Made by a program: the position numbers and the translations under genes
Shown here: positions 8,676 through 18,572 of the stretch, piece after piece
Layout: every line of letters starts with the position of its first letter
Position numbering within the stretch: the stretch's first letter is position 1
The notes under the pieces: generated by a model
What the model was told of the DNA's origin: nothing
What the model saw: the letters and a program-made list of their open reading frames with translations, nothing else
Databases searched by the model: none
NCBI RefSeq assembly: GCF_021513135.1
Contig: NZ_CP090981.1
Span: 2,628,025-2,692,024 of the forward strand
Reading direction: 5' to 3'
Origin: Vibrio sp. SS-MA-C1-2
GTDB lineage: Bacteria; Pseudomonadota; Gammaproteobacteria; Enterobacterales; Vibrionaceae
Length of the DNA: 64,000 bases

Positions 8676-10046
8676 TTAACCCGCAAAAATATTATCTTCT
8701 GGATAACGAATTAACGTTCGTTTTGGCTTGGATAACATATAAGCCAACGTTAATGGACCAAGACGACCAATGATCATTACCATCACCATAATCACTTTAC
8801 CTAATACAGTTAAGTGAGCCGTTAATCCAGCGGTTAAACCCACGGTACCAAATGCCGAAATCGTCTCAAAAACGACCCGATCCATCGGTGCATTCTCCGT
8901 CACCATTAATACAAATAATGCGATCACTAGTACCAATATACTGACAACCGTAATTGCCAAACACTTAGTGACAATCGCATTAGGGATCGTTCTCTTAAAC
9001 AAAATAACTTGAGGCTGTTGTTTAAGAAATGCTTTGGTCGCCACCATCGCGACAGTAAAGGTCGAAACTTTAATCCCACCCGCCGTCGATGTAGAACCCG
9101 CACCAATCAGCATTAAAATAATCATGATTAACATCGCGGGATGTGTCAATGCGCCAATATTAATGGTGTTGAAACCCGCAGTTCGTGCAGATGCAGATTG
9201 GAAAAATGCCGCTAGCCATTGACCGCCAAAAGAGAGCTTTCCTAAGGTATCGGGATTATTATGTTCTAATAGCCATAACATCACCGTCCCAAAAATCAAT
9301 AAAGCAGGGGTCATCGTCAACATCACTTTGGTATGAAGGCTAAAGAACCTAAAACCACGACGCCAATTACGCTTGATATCAGACACAACAGGAAAACCAA
9401 TGCCACCTGCAATTAACAGCCCTGCAATGGTAAAGTTAATGATAGGATCAGAAGCAAAAGAAGATAAGCTATCAGGGAAAAGTGAAAAACCTGCATTATT
9501 AAAGGCAGAAATAGAATGGAAAACCGCGTAAAAAAGCCCTTTTGACCACCCCATGGTTGGCTGCCAATAAAGGGTTAAAATAAGCACACCAATCGATTCA
9601 GTAATCAAAACAAACGTCATGATATGAACAATTAACTGACGTAAGTTAACAAACTTCTCTTGTCCTAACTGCTCTTTTGCCAACGCTTGTTGTTTCAGGC
9701 TCAATCGCAATCCAAACATAATGATCAAAATCGTCGATAGCGTCATCTGTCCCAAGCCACCAATTTGCATCAATAGCATTAATAAGATTTGTCCTGATGT
9801 TGTAAAATGCGTTCCGGTATCGACGACCCCTAAACCCGTCACACTAATCGCCGATGTTGCAGTAAACAACGCATCGATAAAACTTAAACCGCTAACCGAA
9901 AAAACAGGGAGTGTTAACAGTAAGGCGGCTGGAAGTAAAATAGCCAAAAAACTAAAGAAAATAATTTTCGTTTCAGACCATCTTCGACCTTTTTTACGAC
10001 TAGAGAGTGAGAGTGTAGCAAGCTCTTTATCTGGAATAATTCTCAT
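8676..10046 (-). CDS. ktrB: KtrB potassium/sodium uptake channel subunit
   Basis: Membrane subunit of the KtrAB potassium uptake system, which takes up K+ with Na+ dependence in vibrios. The 456-residue protein has the TrkH/KtrB fold of four M1-pore-M2 repeats. Visible selectivity-filter segments include TSAISVTGLGVVD near residue 65, SAFNNAGFSLF near 185, SARTAGFNTINI near 287 and SAFGTVGLTAGL near 398, each with the conserved filter Gly. It follows ktrA after a 57-bp gap on the same strand, the usual Vibrio order. No dedicated terminator is visible downstream. Confidence 0.93.
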   Translation of the reverse strand: MRIIPDKELATLSLSSRKKGRRWSETKIIFFSFLAILLPAALLLTLPVFSVSGLSFIDALFTATSAISVTGLGVVDTGTHFTTSGQILLMLLMQIGGLGQMTLSTILIIMFGLRLSLKQQALAKEQLGQEKFVNLRQLIVHIMTFVLITESIGVLILTLYWQPTMGWSKGLFYAVFHSISAFNNAGFSLFPDSLSSFASDPIINFTIAGLLIAGGIGFPVVSDIKRNWRRGFRFFSLHTKVMLTMTPALLIFGTVMLWLLEHNNPDTLGKLSFGGQWLAAFFQSASARTAGFNTINIGALTHPAMLIMIILMLIGAGSTSTAGGIKVSTFTVAMVATKAFLKQQPQVILFKRTIPNAIVTKCLAITVVSILVLVIALFVLMVTENAPMDRVVFETISAFGTVGLTAGLTAHLTVLGKVIMVMVMIIGRLGPLTLAYMLSKPKRTLIRYPEDNIFAG

Positions 10047-10103
10047 ACGGGGTATAATCTTATTTACTCATGCTAATCAAACATACTGCAGATATTTAAA
10101 CGA

Positions 10104-10769
10104 TTACAATCTTTTCAATCGTTCATTTAGAATTTCATTTGGGCCAGCAAGAATTAAGATATCGCCAATCTCCAAAGCTGTTTCCATATCAGGCTCTTTA
10201 ATTAACTCAGCACCACGCTTAAAGCCCAATAGCTCACAAGCACTGTTCTTTTTGCAGCAAAGTAGTTGATTTAGACGTCTGCCTGAGTGTTCTTTTAAAA
10301 TCACAAGCTCAACTAACGAGAGATTATTACCCAGATCGATAAATTCAAAAACTCGAGTATCAAGCATTTTTCTTGCTACGCGAACCCCCATATCTCGGTC
10401 GGGACGAATAATAATATCTGCGCCAATTTTAGAGAGAATTTTATGATGGTAACGATCTTTTGCTTTTACCCACACCGTGTTGACACCGGCTTCTTTTAGC
10501 ATCAATGTGGTTAAAATACTGGCTTTAATATCTTCGCCAATCGCGACCATAACAATGTCATAGTCATCTAAACGCAATTCTGCTAGTACATCCGCATTCG
10601 AGCAATCAGCAACGACTGCTTGAGAAGTGATCTCATCGGCTTGTTTTACACGATCTTCATTTAGATCAATCGCTAATACTTCTGCACCTTGCTCACTTAG
10701 CTCTTCACAAAGTGCCATACCAAAGCGCCCAAGACCAATCACCGCAAATTGTTTCTGTTCTACACTCAT
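10104..10769 (-). CDS. ktrA: KtrA nucleotide-gated regulatory subunit of potassium uptake
   Basis: Cytoplasmic gating-ring subunit of KtrAB. The 221 residues comprise an N-terminal RCK/TrkA-N Rossmann domain with the dinucleotide motif VIGLGRFGMALCEEL (residues 10-24) and an acidic residue at the end of the second strand (AIDLNEDRV), followed by a TrkA-C domain (about 135-221). Nucleotide binding to the octameric ring gates KtrB. The gene starts at ATG 10769 and is the first gene of the ktrAB unit. Its promoter must lie in the AT-rich region to the right. Confidence 0.93.
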   Translation of the reverse strand: MSVEQKQFAVIGLGRFGMALCEELSEQGAEVLAIDLNEDRVKQADEITSQAVVADCSNADVLAELRLDDYDIVMVAIGEDIKASILTTLMLKEAGVNTVWVKAKDRYHHKILSKIGADIIIRPDRDMGVRVARKMLDTRVFEFIDLGNNLSLVELVILKEHSGRRLNQLLCCKKNSACELLGFKRGAELIKEPDMETALEIGDILILAGPNEILNERLKRL

Positions 10770-11182
10770 GCTTTATCTCTACTACTTCACCAAAAGTTAG
10801 CCAACATTGTCATCGAAAATAAAAGGCTAAAAAGCCTTCTAGAGACAAGGTAAACGAACTGATATTGAAACTAAGCGCAGGATAGTGCTCTTTTTGAATT
10901 AGCTTTACAAGTTGTAAGTTCCTTACAATAATGCAGCCTATTTTTCCATTTTTGTCGATTAAGGATTTTTCTATAAAAATCAATAAGAAAATAATAAGGA
11001 GAGGTTATTGAGTAGATCAAGGTGGCAAGAGAAATAGAAAATTATCGTTATTTTAAGATAGAGGGCACCTTTCGCCCTCCTAATCGAGTGTACTTTTATA
11101 CCTAAAATAATCGGAATTGCTAGTAGGCGGCAACTGAGTGAGTACAGCGAACAACCTAGAGACTTCAACTATCAAGGGTGTC
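10770..11182. other. Intergenic region upstream of ktrA
   Basis: 413 bp without a credible gene. It holds the ktrA promoter region, unassigned, and one short copy of the intergenic repeat at 11098-11179. Confidence 0.5.
11098..11179 (+). repeat. Intergenic palindromic repeat, short copy (3)
   Basis: Starts ATACCTAAAATAATCGG and GCTAGTAGGCGGCAA, ends ACAACCTAGAGACTTCAA, lacking the central section with the second internal hairpin found in full copies. Confidence 0.8.
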
Positions 11183-11788
11183 TTAGTTTTTTTTCACCAA
11201 GCCATAGTTAAAAGCATACTGTATTAACTCTGCACTTGTTTTTGCATCAATTAATTTCATCATGGAATATTTATGGAACTCAACGGTTCGAGAGGAGATA
11301 AATAGCTCTTCAGCAACTTGACGAGCAGACTTCCCTTGCGCTAACAATTGCAAAACACTTAGCTGACGCGCGGTTAAAACTGGCTTATCTTCATTTAAGC
11401 TGAGATTAATCGCTTTCGAGATATAACGTTGACCATTTAATACTGCAGTAACTGCAGCCACCAGCTCTTCTCCAGCTTGATGTTTTAAGATATACCCATT
11501 AGCTCCGGCGGCTAAAGCGCCTTCTGCGTATTCCACTTCATCATGCATGGTTAAACAGATCGTTTTCAGCTCTTTAAAATCACGCTTTAATCTTGCAACC
11601 GCAGCAATACCCGTCATTCCCGGCATATTAATGTCGGTAATAACTAGATCCGGCTTATGCTCTTTGACCAACTTCACCAACTCTTCACCATCTTTTGCAA
11701 TTGCAATAATCTTATGTTGCGGCTCTAAAAGGCTAGCAATACCTTGAGCGACTAACAGGTGATCGTCGGCTAAAATTAAATTACTCAT
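11183..11788 (-). CDS. NarL/LuxR-type response regulator
   Basis: DNA-binding response regulator of 201 residues. The receiver domain (1-120) has the acidic pair DDH near residue 8, the phospho-acceptor Asp in DLVITDINMPGMTG and the conserved Lys in LKHQAG. The C-terminal LuxR-type helix-turn-helix (about 135-195) includes LTARQLSVLQLLAQGKS and SSRTVEFHKYSMM. ATG 11788, behind AAGGATC, is preferred to an in-frame ATG 15 nt upstream. It overlaps the end of the sensor kinase gene by 8 bp, so translation is coupled and the two proteins are partners. The regulated genes are not evident here. Confidence 0.88.
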   Translation of the reverse strand: MSNLILADDHLLVAQGIASLLEPQHKIIAIAKDGEELVKLVKEHKPDLVITDINMPGMTGIAAVARLKRDFKELKTICLTMHDEVEYAEGALAAGANGYILKHQAGEELVAAVTAVLNGQRYISKAINLSLNEDKPVLTARQLSVLQLLAQGKSARQVAEELFISSRTVEFHKYSMMKLIDAKTSAELIQYAFNYGLVKKN

Positions 11789-12998
11789 AAAGATCCTTAT
11801 CAAGCGGTATTTCTATTCTCACTGTAAACCCTTCATTTGGCTCGCTTTCAAACAGGGCTTTACCATTAAATTGCTGCGCACGCTCAGTCATACTCACTAA
11901 GCCGAGTTGACCATGTTTATTAAGATTTGCTAAATCGGCACCGATCCCGTCATCACACACTTCAAATAACAAGAGATCATCGAGAAGTTCAAACGTAACA
12001 AAGACATTACTTGCTTTGGCATACTTTGCGATATTATTCAGCGACTCTTGTAATATTCGATAAATATTTAACTTCACTACCAATTTTAATTGTGGCACAG
12101 CTTTAATCATACTGTGTATTTTAAAGGGTTTTAATTGTTCAACACGGCGACATTCCGCTTTCAATGCCGCAACTAACCCCAAGTCTTCTAAAATGGCTGG
12201 ATGAAGTGAACGAGATAGTTCTTGCATATCTTTCGCCACGACTTGGATTTCTGAACGCAAATCTTTCAACTCTTCAACATCAATGGTGTTATTTTCAGCT
12301 CGATTAATCACCGCACCGGCTTTAATAGTAAGAAATGCCATATGTTGAGAAAAGTTATCGTGTAGTTCTCTCGACAATGCTCTTCTTTCCGTTTCTTGAT
12401 TTTCCATTAACTGCCGAGAGAGTTGAACGAGCTTTTCTTGTTGTTCTTCTGTTTTTAACCATAAATTATAATGTTCAATTTTTGCTGCAAGGTATTCACC
12501 AAATGTTTTAAGTCGTTCAATGACCCCTTTCTCCCAATGATCATGTTCATAGAATCGACTCACGGCTAATGCCCCCCAGATCTTCCCTCTAAACGATAAA
12601 GGTAAAACTAAGTGTGCAATGACGCCTTCCATCTGAGCGACTTTAAACTCTTCTTCACTCATTAAATCTTTAGGTGAATGATCAACACAAACCATTCCGC
12701 CTTTAAGTATCGTATTTAAGTAAATACCATTGGTGTCTGGTATCAGGGTGATAATTGGAGTACTGATCTCATCTCTGGCACTAACATACATATTCTTTAA
12801 CTGGTTATCGCCTGTCAATTGGATCATGGACATACGATCAACAGCAAACATATCTAATAACTCATGAAGGACCGACTTTATTTTTGTTACTGTATCTTTC
12901 ATCTCTATTTCTAAGAAGCCATTAGAGATTGAAGTGAAATACTTTTCAACTTCATTTAACTCTGTATCAACCCAACTTTTTTTATCTTTCATATACAC
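11781..12998 (-). CDS. Soluble GAF-domain sensor histidine kinase (HisKA_3)
   Basis: Sensor kinase of 405 residues. The N-terminal half (about 30-185) looks like a GAF domain; no membrane segment is present, so the signal is cytoplasmic. A short coiled coil precedes the HisKA_3 dimerisation domain with the phospho-acceptor in LSRELHDNFSQHMAF (about 213-227). The HATPase domain (about 300-400) has the N box in LQESLNNIAKYAKA and the G1 box in VCDDGIGADL. This domain set is that of NarX/UhpB-class kinases paired with NarL-type regulators, and the next gene encodes one. The signal is unknown. Confidence 0.88.
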   Translation of the reverse strand: MYMKDKKSWVDTELNEVEKYFTSISNGFLEIEMKDTVTKIKSVLHELLDMFAVDRMSMIQLTGDNQLKNMYVSARDEISTPIITLIPDTNGIYLNTILKGGMVCVDHSPKDLMSEEEFKVAQMEGVIAHLVLPLSFRGKIWGALAVSRFYEHDHWEKGVIERLKTFGEYLAAKIEHYNLWLKTEEQQEKLVQLSRQLMENQETERRALSRELHDNFSQHMAFLTIKAGAVINRAENNTIDVEELKDLRSEIQVVAKDMQELSRSLHPAILEDLGLVAALKAECRRVEQLKPFKIHSMIKAVPQLKLVVKLNIYRILQESLNNIAKYAKASNVFVTFELLDDLLLFEVCDDGIGADLANLNKHGQLGLVSMTERAQQFNGKALFESEPNEGFTVRIEIPLDKDLYE

Positions 12999-13076
12999 GC
13001 CTAGAAACCCTTTTTATTGATACAGAAAAACAGATATGGAATATTTTCTTTAAATATAACACTAAAAAACACGCTT

Positions 13077-13157
13077 ATACTCTTCTTACTTGAATTCGCT
13101 AGGTTGTTGGCTACACGCGTTTGCCGCCGACTAGCAACTCCAATGACTTTGGGTATA
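13077..13157 (-). repeat. Intergenic palindromic repeat, short copy (4)
   Basis: Reverse-orientation short copy: ATACTCTTCTTACTTGAA at the left, GCTAGGTTGTTGGCT, then GCCGACTAGCAACTCCAAT and ACTTTGGGTATA at the right. Confidence 0.85.
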
Positions 13158-13603
13158 TACCCAAAATAAATCGAGTTAATTTAAATTATAACTATCACCA
13201 TAACTCGCCAAATAGTGAATTGAACTTACGCCAATCCAACCATTTAATTATTAAACAGACAAACTCAAAAATAACAAGCCTCAATCAATTGTTTTATAAC
13301 ATTAAATAAATAACTAGTAATACTCCTAGTAGTCATTAGAATTAATTATATCTATGATATATCCCATAGTTTTTGCTTTACCTAGATCAATCTAATCACT
13401 TGAAAAATGTTAGATTTTAAACTTATCAATAAGAGATTATTTTAATTTATCTATATTAATCTTTTTATTTTCATAAAGATCTTAGTAAACAATAAGGATT
13501 TTATTTGCAAATACTTATTATCACTTAAATTGATACATCTCATTTAAGTTAAATAGTTAAGTTTACATATCTATATCTAAAATAATTGGTTGCCAGATAA
13601 ATA

Positions 13604-13730
13604 TATACCCAAAGTCATTGGCGCGGCTAGTCGGCGGCAAGCAAGTGAGGCCCCATGAGTATAGGTGCGCTATATGATTGAGGCGAGCGAGCGTAGCCAA
13701 CAACCTAGCAACGTCAAGTAAGAAGGGTAT
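13604..13730 (+). repeat. Intergenic palindromic repeat, full copy (5)
   Basis: Full copy starting TATACCCAAAGTCATTGG with the centre CCCCATGAGTATAGGTG, its internal mirror TATATGATTGAGGCGA, and the right end CAACCTAGCAACGTCAAG followed by AAGGGTAT. Confidence 0.9.
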
Positions 13731-13784
13731 AGATATGTAATACCTTTTAAATAATCCTATCGATTATATGTTGAAGAGTTCATT

Positions 13785-14729
13785 ATGAAGCATACAGATT
13801 TAAGTCTTGTCCCATTTTTTATTACGATAATGGAAGAGCATAGCCTTTCTCGTGCCGCTGCACGTATGAATATTAGCCAGCCAGCAGTCAGTGCCGCATT
13901 AAAAAAGTTGCGTGATGTTTATAAAGATCCACTTTTTAACCGTACTAATTACGGTGTTGAACCAACAAACTATGCGTTAGATATTTATCCTATGCTTTTA
14001 GCCGTAATGGATAACTACACATCGACGATTCCAACGCTGCGTCAATTTAATGCGTTACAGTCTAACCGCGTATTTAATATTGCAACGTTTAGTGCGTCGT
14101 ACTTCTCGTTGATGCCAAAATTAGCGAAATCACTTAAACAAAATGCCCCTAATATCACGATTGAGACTCAGCCTCTTTTTACTGATAATTTAGAGACAAA
14201 CTTAAGATTTCAAAAGCATGATCTTGCTATCTGCATTGAAAATCCAAGTCATGAAGCACTTTGTAGTGAAGTTATTCGATATGAAGAATTAGTGGTTGTC
14301 TATAATAATAATCATCCACGTATTAACGATTCTATTTCTGTAGAGCAGTTTATGGCTGAGCAGCATGTTGTTCACTCACAATGGGATCGTCGTGGTAGTC
14401 TTGCGAATGATTTGGATATTGAATTACTCAAGCAGCGTAATGTGACATGGCGTGCAAAAGAGACAACAGAACTACTTTCTATTATTGAAAACTCAGAACT
14501 GATTGGCTTAGTCACTAAAGAAGTTGCTGAAAAATTCTGCTCAGTCTTTAACTTAAAATATACTAAATCGCCATTGGGGTTAGATAACATCCCTGTCTCG
14601 ATGATTTGGCATCCTTCCCGTAGCAATGATCTTGCTCATAAGTGGTTACGTGAACAGTTACGTGGTTTAGAACAAGCTAAAGATTCATCCATTGATGATA
14701 TCTACCAATACCAAGCACCGGTTGTTTAA
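13785..14729 (+). CDS. LysR-family transcriptional regulator
   Basis: DNA-binding regulator of 314 residues. The N-terminal winged helix-turn-helix (about 5-65) shows the LysR signature HSLSRAAARMNISQPAVS followed by LKKLRDVYKDPLFNR. A periplasmic-binding-protein-like effector domain spans about 95-300. The overall style resembles the LeuO/NodD-like subgroup, but I cannot name the orthologue. It starts at ATG 13785 and stands alone. Repeats flank it on both sides and a hairpin terminator lies beyond at 14920. The next gene downstream on the same strand is tcyP, about 570 bp away, a possible but unproven target. Confidence 0.85.
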   Translation: MKHTDLSLVPFFITIMEEHSLSRAAARMNISQPAVSAALKKLRDVYKDPLFNRTNYGVEPTNYALDIYPMLLAVMDNYTSTIPTLRQFNALQSNRVFNIATFSASYFSLMPKLAKSLKQNAPNITIETQPLFTDNLETNLRFQKHDLAICIENPSHEALCSEVIRYEELVVVYNNNHPRINDSISVEQFMAEQHVVHSQWDRRGSLANDLDIELLKQRNVTWRAKETTELLSIIENSELIGLVTKEVAEKFCSVFNLKYTKSPLGLDNIPVSMIWHPSRSNDLAHKWLREQLRGLEQAKDSSIDDIYQYQAPVV

Positions 14730-14776
14730 CTCATTGCTAAAAATAGCTTGAAAGAACAATTTAAACCCCGTTGTTC

Positions 14777-14903
14777 TATCCCTGAAATAATTGGAGTGGC
14801 TAGTAGGCGGCAAGTGAATGAGGCCTCATGAGTATAGGTGTACTCTATGATTGGGGTGAACGAGCGACGCCAACAACCTAACCGATTCAAGTATGAGGGT
14901 ATA
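14777..14903 (+). repeat. Intergenic palindromic repeat, full copy (6)
   Basis: Full copy: AAATAATTGGAGTGGCTAG at the left, CATGAGTATAGGTGTACTC and ATGATTGGGGTGAACGAG in the middle, CAACAACCTAACCGATTCAA at the right. Confidence 0.9.
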
Positions 14904-14919
14904 AATAACTCTTCTTATT

Positions 14920-14958
14920 AGCTGGCATCGTGACGAATCATCACGATACTGGCTTTTT
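14920..14958 (+). terminator. Hairpin terminator downstream of the LysR gene
   Basis: ATCGTGA and TCACGAT form a 7-bp stem around a short loop, extended outward by partly paired GC-rich arms ending GGCTTTTTC. The T-tract is on the plus strand, fitting termination of the LysR transcript after the repeat. Confidence 0.65.
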
Positions 14959-15130
14959 CTCTTTGCTAAGAAATCACTTCTCCCTAGCCACCATTTATCA
15001 TTATTTTAACATTTCCTTAAAACAAAATGTTATATGTAATAATTTTTAGTTACTTTTAATAAAACCTGATTCCCCTATATTACCTCTATCTAAACTTTTA
15101 TTTACTCATTTTATTTGTAATTTAAAGCAG

Positions 15131-15258
15131 ATACCTAAAGCAATTGGAGTGACGAGCAGACAGCAAGGGAGTGAAACCCCATAAGTATAGATTGACTATA
15201 TGATTAGGGCGAACAAACGCAGCCAACAACCTAGCGACTTCAAGATAATAAAGGGATA
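15131..15258 (+). repeat. Intergenic palindromic repeat, full copy (7)
   Basis: Full but diverged copy: ATACCTAAAGCAATTGGAG at the left, CCCCATAAGTATAG and ATGATTAGGGCGAAC in the middle, CAACAACCTAGCGACTTCAA at the right. Confidence 0.88.
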
Positions 15259-15299
15259 TCAGCTTTAAAGGATATGACGTAACACCAGAAGGGAATCTA

Positions 15300-16676
15300 A
15301 TGTCTACTTTTCTATTATTAAATCTATTTGTCTTTGCAGGACTTCTATTTCTGCTTAATAAACAACAACGTAAATCAGCAACCTTATCGCGACTCGTTTT
15401 ATTAGGTGTCGTTGCGGGTAGTGGTTATGGTCTTTTACTCCAATTCTTCTATGCTGACTCGCCAGAAGTGATTAAACAATCATTGGCTTGGACGAACGTT
15501 GTTGGACAGGGCTATGTTGGTTTACTGAAAATGATTATCATGCCTTTGGTATTGATATCAATGATTTCAGCGGTGGTTAAACTTGAAAAGAGTTCTTCTC
15601 TTGGCAAGATCAGTGGATTAACGATTGGAGTACTTTTAACGACAACAGCAATCTCTGCTGCGGTCGGTATCGCAGTCACTTACTTATTTGATCTTTCTGC
15701 AGCAGGTATGACCGAAGGTGCTAGAGAAGCAGCTCGTGCATCAGCACTGGAAAGTCGTTTAGGCTCAGTCAGTGACCTCACTATTCCTCAAATGTTAGTC
15801 AGCTTTATTCCAACTAACCCATTTGCAGACTTAACCGGTGCCCGTTCGACGTCTATTATTGCTGTTGTTATCTTTGGTATTCTAGTCGGTATTGCAGCCC
15901 TTAAAGTCAGCAGTGAGCGTGAAGAGTTTGCTAAACCTATTCGTCAGTTTGTTGATGTTGCTCAATCTATTGTTATGCGTCTTGTTAAGATGATTATGGC
16001 AGTAACACCATACGGCGTGATGGCGTTAATGACAAAAGTCGTTGCAACATCAAGCATGGCTGACATCATGAACCTGTTAAGCTTTATTGTTGCCTCTTAT
16101 GTTGCTATTGCATTAATGTTCCTTGTCCATGGCTTCCTTGTCTCTTTAGTCGGTGTCACACCGAAAGAGTACTTTAAGAAAATCTGGCCAGTATTAACAT
16201 TCGCATTTACTTCACGTAGTAGTGCGGCAACGATTCCATTAAACGTAGAAGCTCAAATCAATAAATTAAATGTACCGCCTGCGATTGCAAATTTATCAGC
16301 AACATTTGGGGCTACAATTGGTCAAAATGGTTGTGCGGGCATCTACCCTGCAATGTTAGCAGTGATGGTCGCACCAACGGTGGGTATCAACCCATTCGAC
16401 ATTAGCTTCCTATTATCATTAATTGCTATTATTACTATCAGTTCATTTGGTATCGCCGGTGTGGGTGGTGGTGCGACATTTGCTGCTCTTATCGTATTAC
16501 CCGCAATGGGGCTACCAGTTACGATTGCTGCCCTACTTATCTCGATTGAACCTCTTATCGACATGGCGCGTACGGCTTTGAATGTAAGTGGCGCAATGAC
16601 AGCGGGTACGCTAACCAGCCGAATTTTGAAAACCAAAGAGAAATTCAGCAGTAAGTTAGCAACTCAAAAAAGTTAA
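15300..16676 (+). CDS. tcyP: L-cystine:cation symporter TcyP (YdjN family)
   Basis: Inner-membrane sodium/dicarboxylate-type (DAACS) symporter that takes up L-cystine. The 458 residues align along their length with what I know of E. coli TcyP (463 residues), including [13 protein letters not shown], the helical hairpin [20 protein letters not shown] near residue 300, and [20 protein letters not shown] near 337. It has about eight membrane helices plus two re-entrant loops. ATG 15300 lies behind AGAAGGGAA. It is transcribed alone and followed by a strong hairpin terminator at 16781. The LysR-type gene upstream could regulate it (inference). Confidence 0.93.
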   Translation: MSTFLLLNLFVFAGLLFLLNKQQRKSATLSRLVLLGVVAGSGYGLLLQFFYADSPEVIKQSLAWTNVVGQGYVGLLKMIIMPLVLISMISAVVKLEKSSSLGKISGLTIGVLLTTTAISAAVGIAVTYLFDLSAAGMTEGAREAARASALESRLGSVSDLTIPQMLVSFIPTNPFADLTGARSTSIIAVVIFGILVGIAALKVSSEREEFAKPIRQFVDVAQSIVMRLVKMIMAVTPYGVMALMTKVVATSSMADIMNLLSFIVASYVAIALMFLVHGFLVSLVGVTPKEYFKKIWPVLTFAFTSRSSAATIPLNVEAQINKLNVPPAIANLSATFGATIGQNGCAGIYPAMLAVMVAPTVGINPFDISFLLSLIAIITISSFGIAGVGGGATFAALIVLPAMGLPVTIAALLISIEPLIDMARTALNVSGAMTAGTLTSRILKTKEKFSSKLATQKS

Positions 16677-16780
16677 GTTAAGGTGAATAACCCATTAATT
16701 TAATAGAGATATAACAAGAGGGAATAATATTATTCACGACTGATGATTGGATAATGTTATCAAACTCAACATATAATGAG

Positions 16781-16829
16781 AAAGCCGGATTATACTTAAT
16801 GATAAACAAGTATATTCCGGCTTTTTTTC
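16781..16829 (+). terminator. Strong rho-independent terminator after tcyP
   Basis: AAAGCCGGA-TTATACTT and AAGTATATTCCGGCTTT arms, about 15 paired bases, followed by a T-tract of seven on the plus strand. Confidence 0.9.
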
Positions 16830-16925
16830 TATTTGTCTTCAGTTAAGTAACTAGGTATTTGTCTTCAATAAAGTAGCTAGATAACGCAAAAGATAAGCTA
16901 ACAAACTTTATGGTATTTTTCTTTT

Positions 16926-17567
16926 ATGTCTGAACTAGAATCACTTAAAGCATCAATTTCTGAAAGAAAAATCCGCTTAGGTTTAATTATACTGATTGCT
17001 TCCCTATCCGCGTATTATCTTACTGTTCTCTATCACGCATTAACACCGAAGGTCTCTCCCGCTTACCAAGCTTATTACCTCAAGAAAGAGACACTCTTTT
17101 GGCAAACTGACCGCACAAATTTAGGGCTACAACTTCCCCTAAATAAAGACATTTCCCTTATTTCAGATAATCCTTTTCTTTCTCGGCAAGGTTGGAACAA
17201 AAAAGAACAAAAAACATTCCGCACATTAAAGAGTGATGGCGGGATCTATTTTTATTTAACTGAGTTACCAAAATCCAATATCATGATTACCTTAACCACG
17301 ATAGAACGACAGCAATCACCCATTGCATTAGCATTCATTCAATCGAATGTAACCCAGGTAACATCACAGCTTCAGCCAATCAAAGGCAATAACTTAGTAC
17401 TAAAAGCTGAGATACCTTTATCAAAGTTAACTCAATTAGATATCTCTAATTTAACAGAAATATTCTATCTAAAACTAGAAACGAAAAAACCATTGAAGCT
17501 ATCGACAATTAAATTTACGACGCTCCCACTATCGACAACAACAGGAATCCATCAGCATGGTCAATAA
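16926..17567 (+). CDS. Unknown membrane-anchored protein of the glycolipid operon
   Basis: Protein of 213 residues that I do not recognise. It has one N-terminal membrane segment (about 18-36) followed by a predicted extracytoplasmic, beta-rich domain. Its stop overlaps the start of the GT2 gene by 11 bp, so it belongs to the same operon as the GtrB-like, GtrA-like and polytopic glycosyltransferase genes. A role in periplasmic modification of a surface glycan or lipid is an inference from this context only. Confidence 0.65.
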   Translation: MSELESLKASISERKIRLGLIILIASLSAYYLTVLYHALTPKVSPAYQAYYLKKETLFWQTDRTNLGLQLPLNKDISLISDNPFLSRQGWNKKEQKTFRTLKSDGGIYFYLTELPKSNIMITLTTIERQQSPIALAFIQSNVTQVTSQLQPIKGNNLVLKAEIPLSKLTQLDISNLTEIFYLKLETKKPLKLSTIKFTTLPLSTTTGIHQHGQ

Positions 17568-18572
17568 AGAGAACTATAGCCTTTCTATTCTGGTTCCCGT
17601 CTATAATGAACAACAAGGTATTGCCCCTTTTCTTGAGGCAATTAATGACCGTTTAGCGACGATTCGTGACCACATAGATATTGTCTTTATCAATGACGGC
17701 AGCCAAGATCAAACCCGACAAGTGATCGAAGAGTTTATCACCCAAGATGATTCGATCTCATTAGTGAATTTAGCGCGTAATTTTGGTAAAGAAGCAGCGA
17801 TGACTGCCGGTCTCGATTATGTTCAAGGTGATGCGGCGGTGCTGATTGATGTCGATCTTCAAGATCCACCAGAACTCATTTTACAATTTGTCGATCGATG
17901 GCTACAAGGCGATTGCGATACCGTTTATGGTGTACGAGTAGATCGTTCTGCCGATACTTGGCTCAAACGTCAAACGGCGGGGGGTTTTATAAAGTCTTCA
18001 ATATGTTAGCTAGTGAAACTAAAATCCCTGAGAATGTCGGTGATTTTCGCTTAATTGACCGTAAAGTTATCGAAGCCATGAAACAACTTCCTGAGCGCAA
18101 CCGTTTTATGAAAGGGTTACTCGCCTGGTCGGCTTTTCGTTGTGTCGGTATCCCTTTTGAACGACCTGAACGCAACGTTGGGGAGAGTAAATTTAACTAT
18201 TGGAAGCTGTGGAATTTCGCTATCGATGGTATTTTTAGTTTTACCGCATGGCCGTTAAGAATCTGGAGCTTTATTGGTGGTGCTATCTCCTTAGGTGCAT
18301 TTATTTTAATGATGGTCTTTTTAATTGAAGCGATATTCTTTGATATCAAAACACCCGGTTATGCATCAACCATTGTCGTTGTGCTTTTTTTAGGTGGGAT
18401 TCAATTGCTTTCATTAGGGGTCATTGGCAGTTACTTAAGTAAGATGTTTATTGAACTCAAACAACGTCCTATTTACTTAATCGAGGGCATTTATGGGCGT
18501 TATAATCAAAAGAAGACTAAATCATCTAACACCAAAGAGCAGATCGAGAATAAAGAGCGAGATGATGACTAA
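17557..18572 (+). pseudogene. GtrB/DPM-like GT2 glycosyltransferase, frameshifted (or -1 frameshift-encoded)
   Basis: Polyprenyl-phosphate glycosyltransferase of the GtrB/dolichyl-phosphate-mannose-synthase type, which would load a sugar on undecaprenyl phosphate. The first frame (17557-18009) holds the GT2 domain: SILVPVYNEQQGI, VFINDGSQDQT and the DxD-like IDVDLQDPPELI. The second frame, entered near 17988, supplies the catalytic end (QLPERNRFMKGLLAW), two membrane helices and the tail. Joined, they give RQTAGGFYKVFNMLA and a normal length of about 338 residues. The change of frame falls at six G followed by four T. It may be a one-base deletion, a sequencing error or programmed slippage at the G-GGT-TTT heptamer (17982-17988). 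It overlaps both neighbouring genes. Confidence 0.8.

Larger units (their letters stand above)
12999..13784. other. AT-rich intergenic region with two repeat copies
   Basis: 786 bp between the kinase gene and the LysR-type gene. It holds repeat copies at 13077-13157 and 13604-13730. The rest is very AT-rich with no ORF that looks coding. Promoters for the two divergent genes must lie at its edges. Confidence 0.6.
14730..15299. other. Intergenic region with two repeat copies and a terminator
   Basis: 570 bp holding repeat copies at 14777-14903 and 15131-15258 with a hairpin terminator (14920-14958) between them. The tcyP promoter is expected in the AT-rich part around 14990-15125. Confidence 0.6.

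Noticed and set aside
9721..10269. 182-codon plus-strand ORF
   Set aside because: It is antisense to ktrB and ktrA, both strongly supported; its product shows no recognisable domain.
10980..11168. 62-codon minus-strand ORF upstream of ktrA
   Set aside because: It overlaps a repeat copy and has no ribosome site or family similarity.
13121..13309. 62-codon ORF in the kinase-LysR gap
   Set aside because: It begins inside a copy of the intergenic repeat and has low-complexity Asn-rich content.
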